Shown here: in pieces, positions 35,041 through 48,799 of the stretch
Numbering within the stretch: position 1 is the first letter of the stretch
Layout: every line of letters begins with the position of its first letter
NCBI RefSeq assembly: GCF_001422445.1
Contig: NZ_LMNA01000028.1
Location: forward strand, 52,274 to 116,273
Source: Pseudorhodoferax sp. Leaf274
Lineage (GTDB): Bacteria > Pseudomonadota > Gammaproteobacteria > Burkholderiales > Burkholderiaceae_C
DNA length: 64,000 bases
Direction of reading: 5' to 3'
Position numbers and translations under genes: made by a program
The notes under the pieces: generated by a model
Database searches by the model: none
What the model was told of the DNA's origin: nothing
Seen by the model: the letters and a program-made list of their open reading frames with translations, nothing else

Positions 35041-35673
35041 TCAAAACGGCGCCGGACTGCCGAACTCCAGGGTGCGGCCATCGGTCGGGTGCTGCAGCTG
35101 CAGGCAGCACGCATGCAGCAGCAGCCGTGGCGCACGCGCCTGCACCGCTGCGCCGGCGTAGAGCGGATCGCCCAGGATGGCGTGGCCCTGCGCCGCCAGG
35201 TGCAGCCTCAGCTGGTGCGAGCGGCCCGTGACCGGCTCCAGCGCCAGCCGGCTGCGCTGGCCATCGCACGCCAGCAGCTGCCAGCGCGTGCGGCTGGGCT
35301 TGCCGGCCGCGGGGTCGACGATGGACAAGGGCCGGCGCGGCCAGTCCAGGCGGATCGGCAGGTCGATGGTGCCCCAGCCATCGGGGCCGGGCGGCAGGTC
35401 CCACGCGCCGTCCACCACGGCTTCGTAGCGCTTGCCGATGCGGCGCTGCTCGAAGGCCATGGACAGCGCACGCTGGGCCTGCGGCCCGCGGCCCATGAGC
35501 ACCAGGCCCGAGGTGGCCATGTCGAGCCGGTGCACGACCAGCGCGTCGGGGTAGGGGGCCTGCGCGCGCGCGGCCAGGCAGTCCTGCTTGTCGGGCCCGC
35601 GCCCCGGCACGCAGAGCATCCCCGCCGGCTTGACGAGCACCAGCAGCGCCTCGTCGACGTACAAGACCTGCAT
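35041..35673 (-). CDS. RluA-type RNA pseudouridine synthase
   Basis: A 210-residue pseudouridine synthase with the catalytic motif VVHRLDMATSG (Asp near residue 51), VLVKPAGMLCVPG before it and PVTGRSHQLRLHLAAQGH after it. The short length without an S4 domain matches RluA (23S rRNA U746 and tRNA U32) rather than RluC/D. The target RNA cannot be decided from sequence alone. The 193-bp gap between this gene and the upstream kinase gene has a 7-bp inverted repeat (AATGGCG at 35821, CGCCATT at 35838) and no convincing gene. Confidence 0.9.
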   Translation of the reverse strand: MQVLYVDEALLVLVKPAGMLCVPGRGPDKQDCLAARAQAPYPDALVVHRLDMATSGLVLMGRGPQAQRALSMAFEQRRIGKRYEAVVDGAWDLPPGPDGWGTIDLPIRLDWPRRPLSIVDPAAGKPSRTRWQLLACDGQRSRLALEPVTGRSHQLRLHLAAQGHAILGDPLYAGAAVQARAPRLLLHACCLQLQHPTDGRTLEFGSPAPF

Positions 35674-35866
35674 GTCGATGGACTACCGCGCGGCAGCCCA
35701 CCCGCCGAGCACGACGCCGGCCCGCAGGCCGCGGGACCGAAGGTCGCGGAGCAGGCCGTGCGCGTGCGCCCGCGGGACGGGCTTCACCGGACCGCTGGGT
35801 GCGCCGCTGCGGGGGGATGCAATGGCGACGCGCAGTGCGCCATTCCAACGGGGCGTTTCCATCCCT

Positions 35867-37951
<2,085 letters not shown>

Positions 37952-37973
37952 CGCGCGCCGCCCGCCGCCCTCG

Positions 37974-40850
<2,877 letters not shown>

Positions 40851-40872
40851 GGCGCGCAGGATCCGGTGTCAG

Positions 40873-41241
40873 TCAGCTGTTGGCGGCGAACGCGTTGTAG
40901 GCCGTTTCGTCGAGCAGGGCGTCCAGTTGGCTGGCGTCCGAGAGCTTGACCTTGAAGAACCAGCCGGCGCCCAGAGGATCGCTGTTGGCCAGGGCCGGGT
41001 CGGCGCGCAGGGCTTCGTTGACCTCGGTGATCTCGCCGTCGACCGGCATGTAGACGTCGGCCGCGGCCTTGACGGATTCGACGACGCCGGCAACGTCCTT
41101 GTGCGCCAGGGTCTTGCCGACTTCGGGCAGGTCGACGAACACCACATCGCCCAGCGCGTCCTGCGCATGCACGGTGATGCCGACGGTGGCGGTGTCGCCC
41201 TCGACCTTCAGCCATTCGTGGTCTTCGGTGTACTTGATCAT
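40873..41241 (-). CDS. gcvH: Glycine cleavage H-protein
   Basis: A 122-residue lipoyl carrier. The lipoylation site is Lys58 in [12 protein letters not shown], and the N-terminus [13 protein letters not shown] is typical. It shuttles the aminomethyl group between GcvP and GcvT. It lies 26 bases after gcvT and 22 before gcvP. Confidence 0.98.
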   Translation of the reverse strand: MIKYTEDHEWLKVEGDTATVGITVHAQDALGDVVFVDLPEVGKTLAHKDVAGVVESVKAAADVYMPVDGEITEVNEALRADPALANSDPLGAGWFFKVKLSDASQLDALLDETAYNAFAANS

Positions 41242-41267
41242 GGGTTGTCCTTGGGTTGGGAAAAGGT

Positions 41268-42392
41268 TCAGCCGCGGTGGTAGCGCGGCGGGATGAAGGG
41301 CAGGGCGACCACTTCCATGGGCACGGCCTTGCCGCGCACGATGGCGTGCACCCTGGTGCCAGGCGCAGCAAATTCCGTGCGCACGTAGGCCATGGCGATG
41401 GGTTTGTCGACGCCGGGGGCGAGCAGGCCGCTGGTCACTTCGCCGATGGCCTGGCCGTCGGCCGACTGCAGGGTGGTGTGCTCGCGCACGGGCACGCGCT
41501 CCAGCGCGACCAGGCCCACGCGCTTGCGTTCGACGGGCGCGCTGCCGTCCAGCTGCGCCAGCACCTTGCTGGCGCCCGGGAAGCCGCCCGCGCGCGCGCC
41601 GCCGGTGCGGCGCACCTTCTGCATGGCCCAGTTCAGCTGGGCTTGCACCGGCGTGGTGGTGGTGTCGATGTCGTTGCCGTACAGGCACAGGCCGGCTTCC
41701 AGCCGCAGCGAGTTGCGCGCGCCCAGGCCGATCGGCAGCACCTCGGGCTGGCCCAGCAGCGCGCGGGCCAGGGCCTCGGCCTTGGCGCCGGGCACCGAGA
41801 TCTCGAAGCCGTCCTCGCCCGTGTAGCCGCTGCGCGTGATGTACAGCGCGGCGCCGTCCCAGTCGAAGGCGCCGCCGGTCATGAACACCAGCCTGTCGAC
41901 GCCGGGCACCACGCGGGCCAGCGCGTCCACCGCCTTGGGGCCTTGCAGCGCGAGCAGGCCGTGGTCCGGCATGGGCACCACCGCGCAGCGTTGGCCGATG
42001 CGGGCCTGGATGAACGCGATGTCTGCCACCTTGCAGGCGCCGTTGACGATCACGAACAGGTGGTCGCCGCGGTTCACGAACATCAGGTCGTCCAGGATGC
42101 CGCCGTCGTCCGCCAGCAGCAGGCCGTAGCGCTGCCTGTCGATACCGAGGCCGAGCACGTCGACCGGTACCAGCGTCTCGAATGCGGCTGCCGCATCGGG
42201 CCCTTCCAGGCGCAGCTGGCCCATGTGCGAGACATCGAACAGGCCGGCGGATGCGCGCACCTGCAGGTGTTCGGCCATCAGGCCCTTGGGGTACTGCACC
42301 GGCATGCTGTAGCCGGCGAAGGGCACCATGCGCGCGCCCAGTTCGAGGTGCAGGGCGTGCAGCGGCGTGTGCAGCAAGGTGTCGGTGGACAT
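41268..42392 (-). CDS. gcvT: Glycine cleavage T-protein (aminomethyltransferase)
   Basis: A 374-residue folate-dependent enzyme with [20 protein letters not shown] at the start, [13 protein letters not shown], and the folate site region [16 protein letters not shown]. It releases ammonia and forms methylene-tetrahydrofolate. It is the first gene of the operon, 66 bases after the riboswitch core. Confidence 0.98.
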   Translation of the reverse strand: MSTDTLLHTPLHALHLELGARMVPFAGYSMPVQYPKGLMAEHLQVRASAGLFDVSHMGQLRLEGPDAAAAFETLVPVDVLGLGIDRQRYGLLLADDGGILDDLMFVNRGDHLFVIVNGACKVADIAFIQARIGQRCAVVPMPDHGLLALQGPKAVDALARVVPGVDRLVFMTGGAFDWDGAALYITRSGYTGEDGFEISVPGAKAEALARALLGQPEVLPIGLGARNSLRLEAGLCLYGNDIDTTTTPVQAQLNWAMQKVRRTGGARAGGFPGASKVLAQLDGSAPVERKRVGLVALERVPVREHTTLQSADGQAIGEVTSGLLAPGVDKPIAMAYVRTEFAAPGTRVHAIVRGKAVPMEVVALPFIPPRYHRG

Positions 42393-42458
42393 GGCGGTCT
42401 TCCCGGAGGCAGAAACACGGCATGGCGCTCCCCAAAAGGAAACGCCACGGGCTGCCTC

Positions 42459-42640
42459 GCTGTCCGCTTTACCTGAGAGATTCGCCGCTTGCGCGGGTTG
42501 CCCCTTCGGTGGACCCGCTCGGGGCGGGCCTCTCTCCAGTGAGGAAGGTCGGATGACCTGGGTCAGTCTTTTTGCCTGAGCGTTCGGGTGGTGTCCTGCG
42601 CCGTCGGCGGCCCTTGCGAAAAAGGCTCTCTCCTGACCGG
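42459..42640 (-). ncRNA. Tandem glycine riboswitch upstream of gcvT
   Basis: On the minus strand two aptamers follow each other. The first begins GGAGAGAGCC and ends CGCTCAGGCAAAAAGACTGA. The second begins ACTGGAGAGAGG, holds CACCGAAGGGGCAA and ends AATCTCTCAGG then TAAAGCGGACAG. These are the conserved marks of the cooperative glycine riboswitch. Between it and gcvT lies a likely expression platform: a hairpin with arms TGGCG and CGCCA (about 42425-42450) and a TTTT loop. Glycine would turn on gcvTHP. Confidence 0.93.
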
Positions 42641-42660
42641 CGGCGAGTATAGCCGTGGGT

Positions 42661-43953
42661 CTACTTGAATCCCCACAGGTGCGGCAGCCAGGTCGACAGC
42701 GCCGGCACGAAGGTCAGCAGCACCAGCACCGCGCCATGCGCCCACAGGAAGGGCACGAGCTCGCGCACCAGCGGCCCCATGGGCACCTTGGACACGTTGG
42801 CCGTGACGAACAGCAGCCCGCCCACGGGCGGCGTGATCATGCCCAGCGTGAGGTTGACGATCACCACCATGGCGAAGTGCACGGGGTCGATGCCCAGCTT
42901 GAGCGCCACCGGCGCCAGGATGGGCACCAGCACCATCACGCCCGGCAGCGGCTCGATGAAGATGCCGAACAGCAGCAGGAAGATGTTCACGAAGACCAGG
43001 AACATCCAGGGCGACAGGTTCATGCTGATCAGCCACTCGGCCAGTTGCTGCGGGATGCCCTCGATGGTCAGCACCCAGGCGAACGAGGCCGACAGCCCGA
43101 TGATGATCAGCACCGAGGCCGACAGCAGGGCCGAGCGCGACAGGATGTCGGGCAGCGCCTTCCACTGCAGCGTGCGGTAGACGAACTTGCCGCAGACCAG
43201 CGCGTAGAACACCGCCACCACCGAGGCCTCGGTGGGTGTGAACCAGCCGGCGCGCATGCCGCCCAGGATCACCACCGGCAGCAGGATGGCCGGCAGGGCC
43301 CGCCAGGTGGTGCGCAGGATCTCGGCCAGCGGGGGCAGCTGGCCGTCGCCCTTGTAGTTGCGTTGCTTGGAGACCCGGTAGTTCACCACGCACATGGCCA
43401 CCGCGATCAGGATGCCCGGGACGATGCCGGCCACGAACAGCGCGCCGACCGAGACGCTCTCGTCCTGCAGCGCGTAGATGATCATCGTGATCGACGGCGG
43501 GATGATGGGTCCGACGATGGCCGTGGCGGCCGTCAGCGCGGCGGCGTACGAGCGGTCGTAGCCGGCCTTGTCCATCATGCGGATCAGCATCGAGCCGGGG
43601 CCGGCGGCGTCGGCCAGCGCCGAACCCGAGATACCCGAGAAGAAGGTCAGCGAGACCACGTTGGTGTAGCCCAGCCCGCCGCGCTTGTGGCCCACGAACT
43701 GGCCGGCGAAGCGCAGCAGCACCTCGGTCAGCGAGCCGCCGCTCATGAGCTCGGCCGCCAGGATGAAGAAGGGCACGGCCATCAGCGGAAAGCTGTCCAT
43801 GCCCGTGAAGGTCTCCTTGAGCAGCACCATCAACGGATAGTTCTCCGCGAGGATCAGCGTGGCGGCCGTGGCCAGGCCGAGCGCGAAGGCCACGGGCACG
43901 CCGATGGCCAGGAAGATGCAGGCCGAGACGATGAGGACGAAAGAAGCGCTCAT
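42661..43953 (-). CDS. TRAP transporter large permease (DctM type)
   Basis: A 430-residue membrane protein with about 12 spans. Motifs ATAATLILAENYPLMVLLKE, PLMAVPFFILAAELMSGG and SGSALADAAGPGSMLIRMM belong to the TRAP large subunit. With the small subunit and binding protein it imports an organic acid using a sodium gradient. The ATG lies in CAATGAGC, at the end of a bridging mini-ORF whose GGAGG (43961-43965) is the ribosome site. It ends close to the gcv riboswitch region and is convergent with nothing; both operons read leftward. Confidence 0.95.
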   Translation of the reverse strand: MSASFVLIVSACIFLAIGVPVAFALGLATAATLILAENYPLMVLLKETFTGMDSFPLMAVPFFILAAELMSGGSLTEVLLRFAGQFVGHKRGGLGYTNVVSLTFFSGISGSALADAAGPGSMLIRMMDKAGYDRSYAAALTAATAIVGPIIPPSITMIIYALQDESVSVGALFVAGIVPGILIAVAMCVVNYRVSKQRNYKGDGQLPPLAEILRTTWRALPAILLPVVILGGMRAGWFTPTEASVVAVFYALVCGKFVYRTLQWKALPDILSRSALLSASVLIIIGLSASFAWVLTIEGIPQQLAEWLISMNLSPWMFLVFVNIFLLLFGIFIEPLPGVMVLVPILAPVALKLGIDPVHFAMVVIVNLTLGMITPPVGGLLFVTANVSKVPMGPLVRELVPFLWAHGAVLVLLTFVPALSTWLPHLWGFK

Positions 43954-44015
43954 TGGAAAACCTCCGCGTTACGCGCTGCGGTGCGAGCGCCTTCGGGCGG
44001 CCAGGCGGCGCTCAT
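43950..44015 (-). repeat. Bridging mini-ORF element between the TRAP Q and M genes
   Basis: The ATG at 44015 overlaps the stop of the Q gene (ATGA). The frame runs 21 codons and its TGA overlaps the ATG of the M gene (43953). The peptide starts MSAAWPPEGARTAARNAEV. At DNA level it matches the element at 1631: ATGAGC, GCCGCC, GGCCGCCC, AAGG-GCTCG, CCGCAGCGCG and GCGGAGG in the same order. It supplies the GGAGG for the M gene. Confidence 0.6.
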
Positions 44016-44524
44016 AGCGATGCACTCGCGGTGGCGTCGAAATGCTCGTCGGCGGCGAAGCGCCGCTCCAGCACGTAGCCGCGCACGATCAGCAGGAAGT
44101 GCACGATCAGCAGCACCCCGCCGATGGCCATGGCGCTGTAGACGTAGGCGAACGGGATCTGCGTGACGGGCGTGAGCTGGAACATGGTGCGCTCCATGTA
44201 GAGCCAGCCATACCAGACCATGAAGCCGAAGAAGCCGAACAGCAGCGCGGCGACGACGGCGCGCAGCGCGATGCCGGCGGCGCGCGGCAGCGTGTCCTGC
44301 AGGTTCTCCACGGCGATGTGGCCGCCGTAGCGCAGCACCGGGCCGGCGCCCAGGAAGGTCAGCCAGATCATCATGTGCCGCGCCACCTCCTCGGCCCATT
44401 CGAGCGAGGAGTCGGTCAGGTAGCGCAGCGCCACGTTGGTGAAGATGATCACCGACATGGCCGCCAGCAGCAGGATCAGCGCCCAGCGGTTGGCGGCGAG
44501 GAAGTAGCGTTCGAAGGTCTGCAT
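44012..44524 (-). CDS. TRAP transporter small permease (DctQ type)
   Basis: A 170-residue protein with four spans. The family features IFTNVALRYLTDSSLEWAEE and the first-half WALILLLAAMSVII are clear. The ATG at 44524 is used; a TTG at 44545 would add seven residues. It lies between the P and M genes. Confidence 0.93.
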   Translation of the reverse strand: MQTFERYFLAANRWALILLLAAMSVIIFTNVALRYLTDSSLEWAEEVARHMMIWLTFLGAGPVLRYGGHIAVENLQDTLPRAAGIALRAVVAALLFGFFGFMVWYGWLYMERTMFQLTPVTQIPFAYVYSAMAIGGVLLIVHFLLIVRGYVLERRFAADEHFDATASASL

Positions 44525-44552
44525 GGGCGTCGGGTGGATTCGCAAGCGACAA

Positions 44553-44572
44553 CGCCCGGGCGGGCCCGGGCG
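44553..44572. other. Strong GC hairpin between TRAP P and Q genes
   Basis: Arms CGCCCGGGC (44553-44561) and GCCCGGGCG (44564-44572) form a perfect 9-bp stem with a 2-nt centre (probably a larger loop in RNA). It lies just after the P gene stop. It may protect the P transcript or damp read-through into Q and M, so that binding protein exceeds permease. Confidence 0.5.
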
Positions 44573-44592
44573 CGTGGAGGGGCGTCAGCGCC

Positions 44593-45564
44593 TCACTTCA
44601 TGTCGGCGATCTTCTTGATGTTGTCGGCGCCGAATTCCTTGGCGTAGCCCACATAGGCGGGCTTGAGCGCCTCGCGGAAGGCGTTGCCGTCGACGGTCTT
44701 GGTGACCTTCATGCCGTCTTTCTCGAGCTGGGCGATGCCGTTGCTCTCGTCCTCGTTGACCTTCTTGCGCTGTGCGATCGAGGCCTTGTGCGCGGCTTCG
44801 GTGAAGACCTTCTTGTCGGCGTCCGACAGCTTGTTCCAGACCCTGGGCGAGAGCAGCAGCAGGGCCGGCGAGTAGACATGGCCGGTGAGCGAGAGGTGCT
44901 TTTGCACCTGGGCGAACTTGGCCGACAGGATCACGGGGATGGGGTTTTCCTGGCCGTCCACGGTGCCCTGCTGCAGCGCGCCGAACAGCTCGGGGAAGGC
45001 CATCGGCGTGGGCAGGATGCCGAAGGTGCGGTAGCCATCCATGTGCACCTTGTTCTCCATGGTGCGCATCTTCAGGCCCTTGGCGTCCTCGGGCTTGACG
45101 ATGTCGCGCTTGCTGTTGGTCATGTGGCGAAAGCCGTTCTCGGTCCAGCCCAGCGCGATCAGGCCCTTGCTCGGGAACTTGGCCAGGATGTCCTGGCCGA
45201 TCGGGCCGTCCATGACCTTGCGCGCGTGGTCGTAGTCGCGGAACAGGAACGGGATGTCGACGATCTTGACCTCGGGCACGAAGTTGCCGACCGGGCCGGT
45301 GGAGGTGTTGACCAGGTCCTGCGTGCCGATCTGCACGGCCTCGATCTGCTCGCGCTCGCCGCCCAGGGCCGAGTTCGGGAACTGCTGGCACTTGTAGCGG
45401 CCGGCCGTGCCCTTCTCGACCTCTTCGCAAAAGACCGTGGAGCCCACGCCATAGTGCGAGGTCGGCGCCGTGGCATAGCCGATCTTGAGCACGGTCTGGG
45501 CGAAGGCCGGGGCGGCGAGGGTGGAGGCGGCGGCCACTGCAACGGCCAGTCTTGAAAAGCGCAT
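44593..45564 (-). CDS. TRAP transporter substrate-binding protein (DctP type)
   Basis: A 323-residue periplasmic protein. The signal peptide is cut near residue 22 (AFA-QTVLKIGY). DctP-family motifs include IVDIPFLFRDYDHARKVMDG, GLKMRTMENKVHMDGYRTFG and GTVDGQENPIPVI, with Arg in LKMRTMEN as the usual carboxylate ligand. The ATG at 45564 has AGGAGA five bases upstream. It is the first gene of P-Q-M. The ligand is an organic acid of unknown identity. Confidence 0.95.
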   Translation of the reverse strand: MRFSRLAVAVAAASTLAAPAFAQTVLKIGYATAPTSHYGVGSTVFCEEVEKGTAGRYKCQQFPNSALGGEREQIEAVQIGTQDLVNTSTGPVGNFVPEVKIVDIPFLFRDYDHARKVMDGPIGQDILAKFPSKGLIALGWTENGFRHMTNSKRDIVKPEDAKGLKMRTMENKVHMDGYRTFGILPTPMAFPELFGALQQGTVDGQENPIPVILSAKFAQVQKHLSLTGHVYSPALLLLSPRVWNKLSDADKKVFTEAAHKASIAQRKKVNEDESNGIAQLEKDGMKVTKTVDGNAFREALKPAYVGYAKEFGADNIKKIADMK

Positions 45565-45602
45565 GGTTGTCTCCTGCATGAAACCGGTCTCAGGGCGGGC
45601 CG

Positions 45603-45637
45603 AAAAAAAGCGGCCATTGATTGCTCAATGGCCGCTT
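45603..45637 (-). terminator. Rho-independent terminator of the ETF-QO gene
   Basis: A perfect 13-bp stem has arms AAGCGGCCATTGA (45608-45620) and TCAATGGCCGCTT (45625-45637), with a 4-nt loop. On the minus strand it is followed by seven T (45603-45609). It lies between the ETF-QO stop (45727) and the TRAP P start (45564), both leftward, so it separates the two units. Confidence 0.92.
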
Positions 45638-45726
45638 GGTTCGGTCCGCAGTGCGCGCGGATTATTTCCGGGTTTGCTGCAGGGCAGCATCCGGGTTTTC
45701 GCGGGGTTCAGGCCCTGCCTGCGCCC

Positions 45727-47424
45727 TCACATGCCCGCGTAGTTCGGTCCGCCGCCGCCCTCGGGCGTGACCCAGACGATGTTCTGTGTCGGGTCCTTGA
45801 TGTCGCAGGTCTTGCAGTGCACGCAGTTCTGCGCGTTGATCTGCAGCTTGTCGGCGCCGGCATCGGTCTTGACGAACTCGTACACGCCGGCCGGGCAGTA
45901 GCGGGCCTCGGGGCCGGCGTACTTGGCCAGGTTGATCTGCACCGGCACGCTCGGATCCTTGAGCGTCAGGTGCGCCGGCTGGTGCTCGTTGTGGTTGGTG
46001 TTGCTCACGAACACGCTGGACAGCTTGTCGAACGTGAGCTTGCCATCGGGCTTGGGATAGACGATGGGCTTGCATTCGGACGCCGGCTTGAGCATGGCGT
46101 GGTCGGGCTGGGTGCGGTGCAGCGTCCACGGCATCTTGCCCTTGAGCACGAACTGTTCGAAGCCGTTCATGACGGTGGCCACCGTCAGGCCCTTCTTGAA
46201 CCAGTTCTTGAAGTTGCGGTCCTTGTTGAGCTCGGTGTAGAGCCAGCTCTTCTCGAACGCCTCGGGGTAGGCGCTCAGTTCGTCGTGCTGGCGCCCGGCC
46301 TGCACGGCGTCGTACGCGGCCTCGGCGGCCAGCATGCCGGTCTTGATGGCGGCGTGGCTGCCCTTGATGCGGCCCACGTTAAGGTAGCCGGCCTCGCAGC
46401 CGATCAGCGCGCCGCCCGGGAACACGGTCTTGGGCAGCGACAGCAGGCCGCTGGCGTTGATGGCGCGCGCGCCATAGGCCAGGCGCTTGCCGTGCTGGAT
46501 GCCCTTGGCCTCGTTGCCTTCCAGGTACCAGCGGATGTTCGGGTGCGTCTTCCAGCGCTGGAATTCCTCGAACGGGCTCAGGTAGGGGTTGCTGTAGCCC
46601 AGGCCCGTGATGAAGCCCAGGGCCACCTGGTTGTTGTCCAGGTGGTAGAGGAAGGCGCCGCCGTAGGTGTTGTTGTCCAGCGGCCAGCCGGCGCTGTGCA
46701 GCACCAGGCCGGGCTGGTGGCGTGCGGGATCGATCTCCCAGAGTTCCTTGACGCCCAGGCCGAAGCTCGGTGGGTCGCGGCCTTCGTCGAGCTTGAAGCG
46801 CGCGATCAGCTGGCGACCCAGGTGGCCGCGCGCGCCTTCGGCGAACACGGTGTACTTGCCATGCAGCTCCATGCCGATCTGGAACTCGTCGGTCGGCTCG
46901 CCGTCCTTGCCCACGCCCAGGTTGCCGGTGGCCACGCCCTTGACGGAGCCGTCGTCGTTGTAGAGCACCTCGGCCGCGGCGAAGCCCGGGAAGATCTCCA
47001 CGCCCAGCGCCTCGGCCTGCTCGGCCAGCCACTTGACCACGAAGCCCAGGCGCACGATGTAGTTGCCGTGGTTCTGGAAGCACTCGGGCAGCAGGAAGTT
47101 GGGCGTGCGCACGCCGGACTTCTCGCCCAGGAACATGAAGGCGTCGTCGGTGACTGGCTGGGTCAGCGGCGCGCCCTTTTCCTTCCAGTCGGGGATGAGC
47201 TCGGTCAGCGCGCGCGGGTCCATGATGGCGCCCGACAGGATGTGGGCGCCGGGCTCGGAACCCTTCTCGAGCACCACGACCGAGATGTCGTTGCCCTTCT
47301 GCGTCGCCAGTTGCTTCAGGCGGATCGCCGTGGCCAGGCCGCCGGGGCCGCCGCCGACGACCACCACGTCGTACTCCATGGCTTCGCGCGGGCCGTACTG
47401 GGCCAGGATTTCTTCGTTCGTCAT
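45727..47424 (-). CDS. Electron transfer flavoprotein-ubiquinone oxidoreductase
   Basis: A 565-residue ETF-QO. It has the N-terminal FAD motif VVVVGGGPGGLATAIRLKQL, the conserved LEKGSEPGAHILSGA, and the C-terminal 4Fe-4S cluster ligands in CPAGVYEF and CVHCKTCDIKDP. It passes electrons from acyl-CoA dehydrogenases through ETF to the membrane quinone, so it serves the ACAD genes seen elsewhere in the window. The ATG at 47424 is chosen because the conserved N-terminus starts there. It is divergent from the SDR gene at 47589 and closed by a clear terminator. Confidence 0.96.
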   Translation of the reverse strand: MTNEEILAQYGPREAMEYDVVVVGGGPGGLATAIRLKQLATQKGNDISVVVLEKGSEPGAHILSGAIMDPRALTELIPDWKEKGAPLTQPVTDDAFMFLGEKSGVRTPNFLLPECFQNHGNYIVRLGFVVKWLAEQAEALGVEIFPGFAAAEVLYNDDGSVKGVATGNLGVGKDGEPTDEFQIGMELHGKYTVFAEGARGHLGRQLIARFKLDEGRDPPSFGLGVKELWEIDPARHQPGLVLHSAGWPLDNNTYGGAFLYHLDNNQVALGFITGLGYSNPYLSPFEEFQRWKTHPNIRWYLEGNEAKGIQHGKRLAYGARAINASGLLSLPKTVFPGGALIGCEAGYLNVGRIKGSHAAIKTGMLAAEAAYDAVQAGRQHDELSAYPEAFEKSWLYTELNKDRNFKNWFKKGLTVATVMNGFEQFVLKGKMPWTLHRTQPDHAMLKPASECKPIVYPKPDGKLTFDKLSSVFVSNTNHNEHQPAHLTLKDPSVPVQINLAKYAGPEARYCPAGVYEFVKTDAGADKLQINAQNCVHCKTCDIKDPTQNIVWVTPEGGGGPNYAGM

Positions 47425-47588
47425 GTGGGCTGTCTCGTTCGTGGAAAGGGCATCCGGCGCGGCGCTGGCACGGGCCGTCCGCGCGCGGGAAAACCCGGGG
47501 ATTCTATGCACAGCCCCGCGTGCGGCCTTCCACCTTGGCGACAGTCACAATGGGCCGCATCGAAGCGACACCACCCAGCGAGGCATCC

Positions 47589-48371
47589 ATGCCATACACC
47601 ATCGATCTGTCGGGCCGCGTGGCCCTGGTCACCGGCGCATCCAGCGGGCTCGGCATGCAGTTCGCGCAGGTGCTGGCCCGCGCCGGCGCGGCGGTTGTGC
47701 TGGCCAGCCGGCGGATGGAGCGGCTCAAGCGCTTGCGTGCGCGCATCGAGGGCGAGGGCGGCGATGCGCATGTGGTCGAGCTCGACGTGACCGACCTGCA
47801 CTCCATCCGTTCGGCCGTGGCGCATGCGGAGACCGAGGTCGGCTCCATCGACATCCTGGTCAACAACTCGGGTGTCAGCACCATGCAGCGGCTGCAGGAC
47901 GTGCAGGAGGACGACTACGACGAGATGTTCGACACCAACGTGAAGGGTGCGTTCTTCGTCGCGCAGGAGGTCGGCAAGCGCATGCTGGCCAGGGCGCGCG
48001 GCGACGCGCCGGGCAGCTGGACGGGCGGGCGCATCATCAACGTGGCCTCGATGGCGGGCATCAAGGCGATGCCGCAGATCGGCGTGTACAGCATGACCAA
48101 GGCGGCCGTGGTGCATATGACACGCGCCATGGCGCAGGAGTGGGGCCGCTTCGGCATCAACGTGAACGCGCTGTGTCCGGGCTACATCGACACCGAACTG
48201 AACCACGCGCACTGGCAGACCGAGCAGGGCAGGAAGCTGGTGCAGGCGCTGCCCCGCAAGCGCGTGGGCAAGCCTGAGGACCTGGACGCGCTGATCGTGC
48301 TGCTGGCCAGCGACCAGAGCCATTTCGTCAACGGCGCCGTGATCGCGGCCGACGACGGATTCGCCGCTTGA
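47589..48371 (+). CDS. Short-chain dehydrogenase/reductase (SDR)
   Basis: A 260-residue classical SDR with TGASSGLG near 17-24, NNSG near 97-100, NVASMAG and the YSMTK active site. LCPGYIDTELNH follows. The end SHFVNGAVIAADDGFAA is typical. It resembles the FabG-like reductases linked to acyl-CoA pathways. The thioesterase gene follows after 4 bases. The ATG has GAGG about 5 bases before. Confidence 0.92.
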   Translation: MPYTIDLSGRVALVTGASSGLGMQFAQVLARAGAAVVLASRRMERLKRLRARIEGEGGDAHVVELDVTDLHSIRSAVAHAETEVGSIDILVNNSGVSTMQRLQDVQEDDYDEMFDTNVKGAFFVAQEVGKRMLARARGDAPGSWTGGRIINVASMAGIKAMPQIGVYSMTKAAVVHMTRAMAQEWGRFGINVNALCPGYIDTELNHAHWQTEQGRKLVQALPRKRVGKPEDLDALIVLLASDQSHFVNGAVIAADDGFAA

Positions 48372-48375
48372 CGCC

Positions 48376-48798
48376 ATGCGGATCGCCATCCCCGAACGCA
48401 AGAAGCTGGTCTATGAGACGCGCATCGCGTTGCGCTGGGGTGACATGGACGCCATGGGCCACCTCAACAACGCCAACTACTTCCGCTACATCGAGACCGC
48501 GCGCGTGGACTGGTTCCAGCAGCTGGGCTGCATGGCCAACGGCCGCGGCGCGGGGCCGCTGATCGTCAACGCCTTCTGCAACTTCTACGCGCAGCTGCAG
48601 TACCCGGGCGAGGTGGTCGTCAAGCTCTACGCCAGCGACCCGGGACGCACCACCTTCGAGACCTGGGCCCAGCTTGCGCGGGCCGATGCGCCCGAGGTGG
48701 TCTGCGCCGAGGGCGGCGGCACCACCATGTGGGTGGACTACGAGGTCGGCAAGGCGGCCACGATGCCGGACTGGCTGCGCGCCATCGTCGCCGACTGA
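48376..48798 (+). CDS. Hotdog-fold acyl-CoA thioesterase (4HBT type)
   Basis: A 140-residue single hotdog domain. The active-site helix start RWGDMDAMGHLNNANYFRYI carries the conserved Asp and the LNN-NYF pattern of the 4-hydroxybenzoyl-CoA/YbgC group. It probably hydrolyses a short or aromatic acyl-CoA. It is in operon with the SDR gene and ends 1 base before the convergent AhpD-like gene. Confidence 0.9.
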   Translation: MRIAIPERKKLVYETRIALRWGDMDAMGHLNNANYFRYIETARVDWFQQLGCMANGRGAGPLIVNAFCNFYAQLQYPGEVVVKLYASDPGRTTFETWAQLARADAPEVVCAEGGGTTMWVDYEVGKAATMPDWLRAIVAD

Positions 48799-48799
48799 A

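Noticed and set aside
35674-35866. A short minus-strand open frame with HAHGLLRDLRSRGLRAGVVL, faintly like ribulose-phosphate epimerase
   Set aside because: Only about 20 residues are suggestive, there is no start codon and no second motif. Chance similarity is more likely than a gene remnant.
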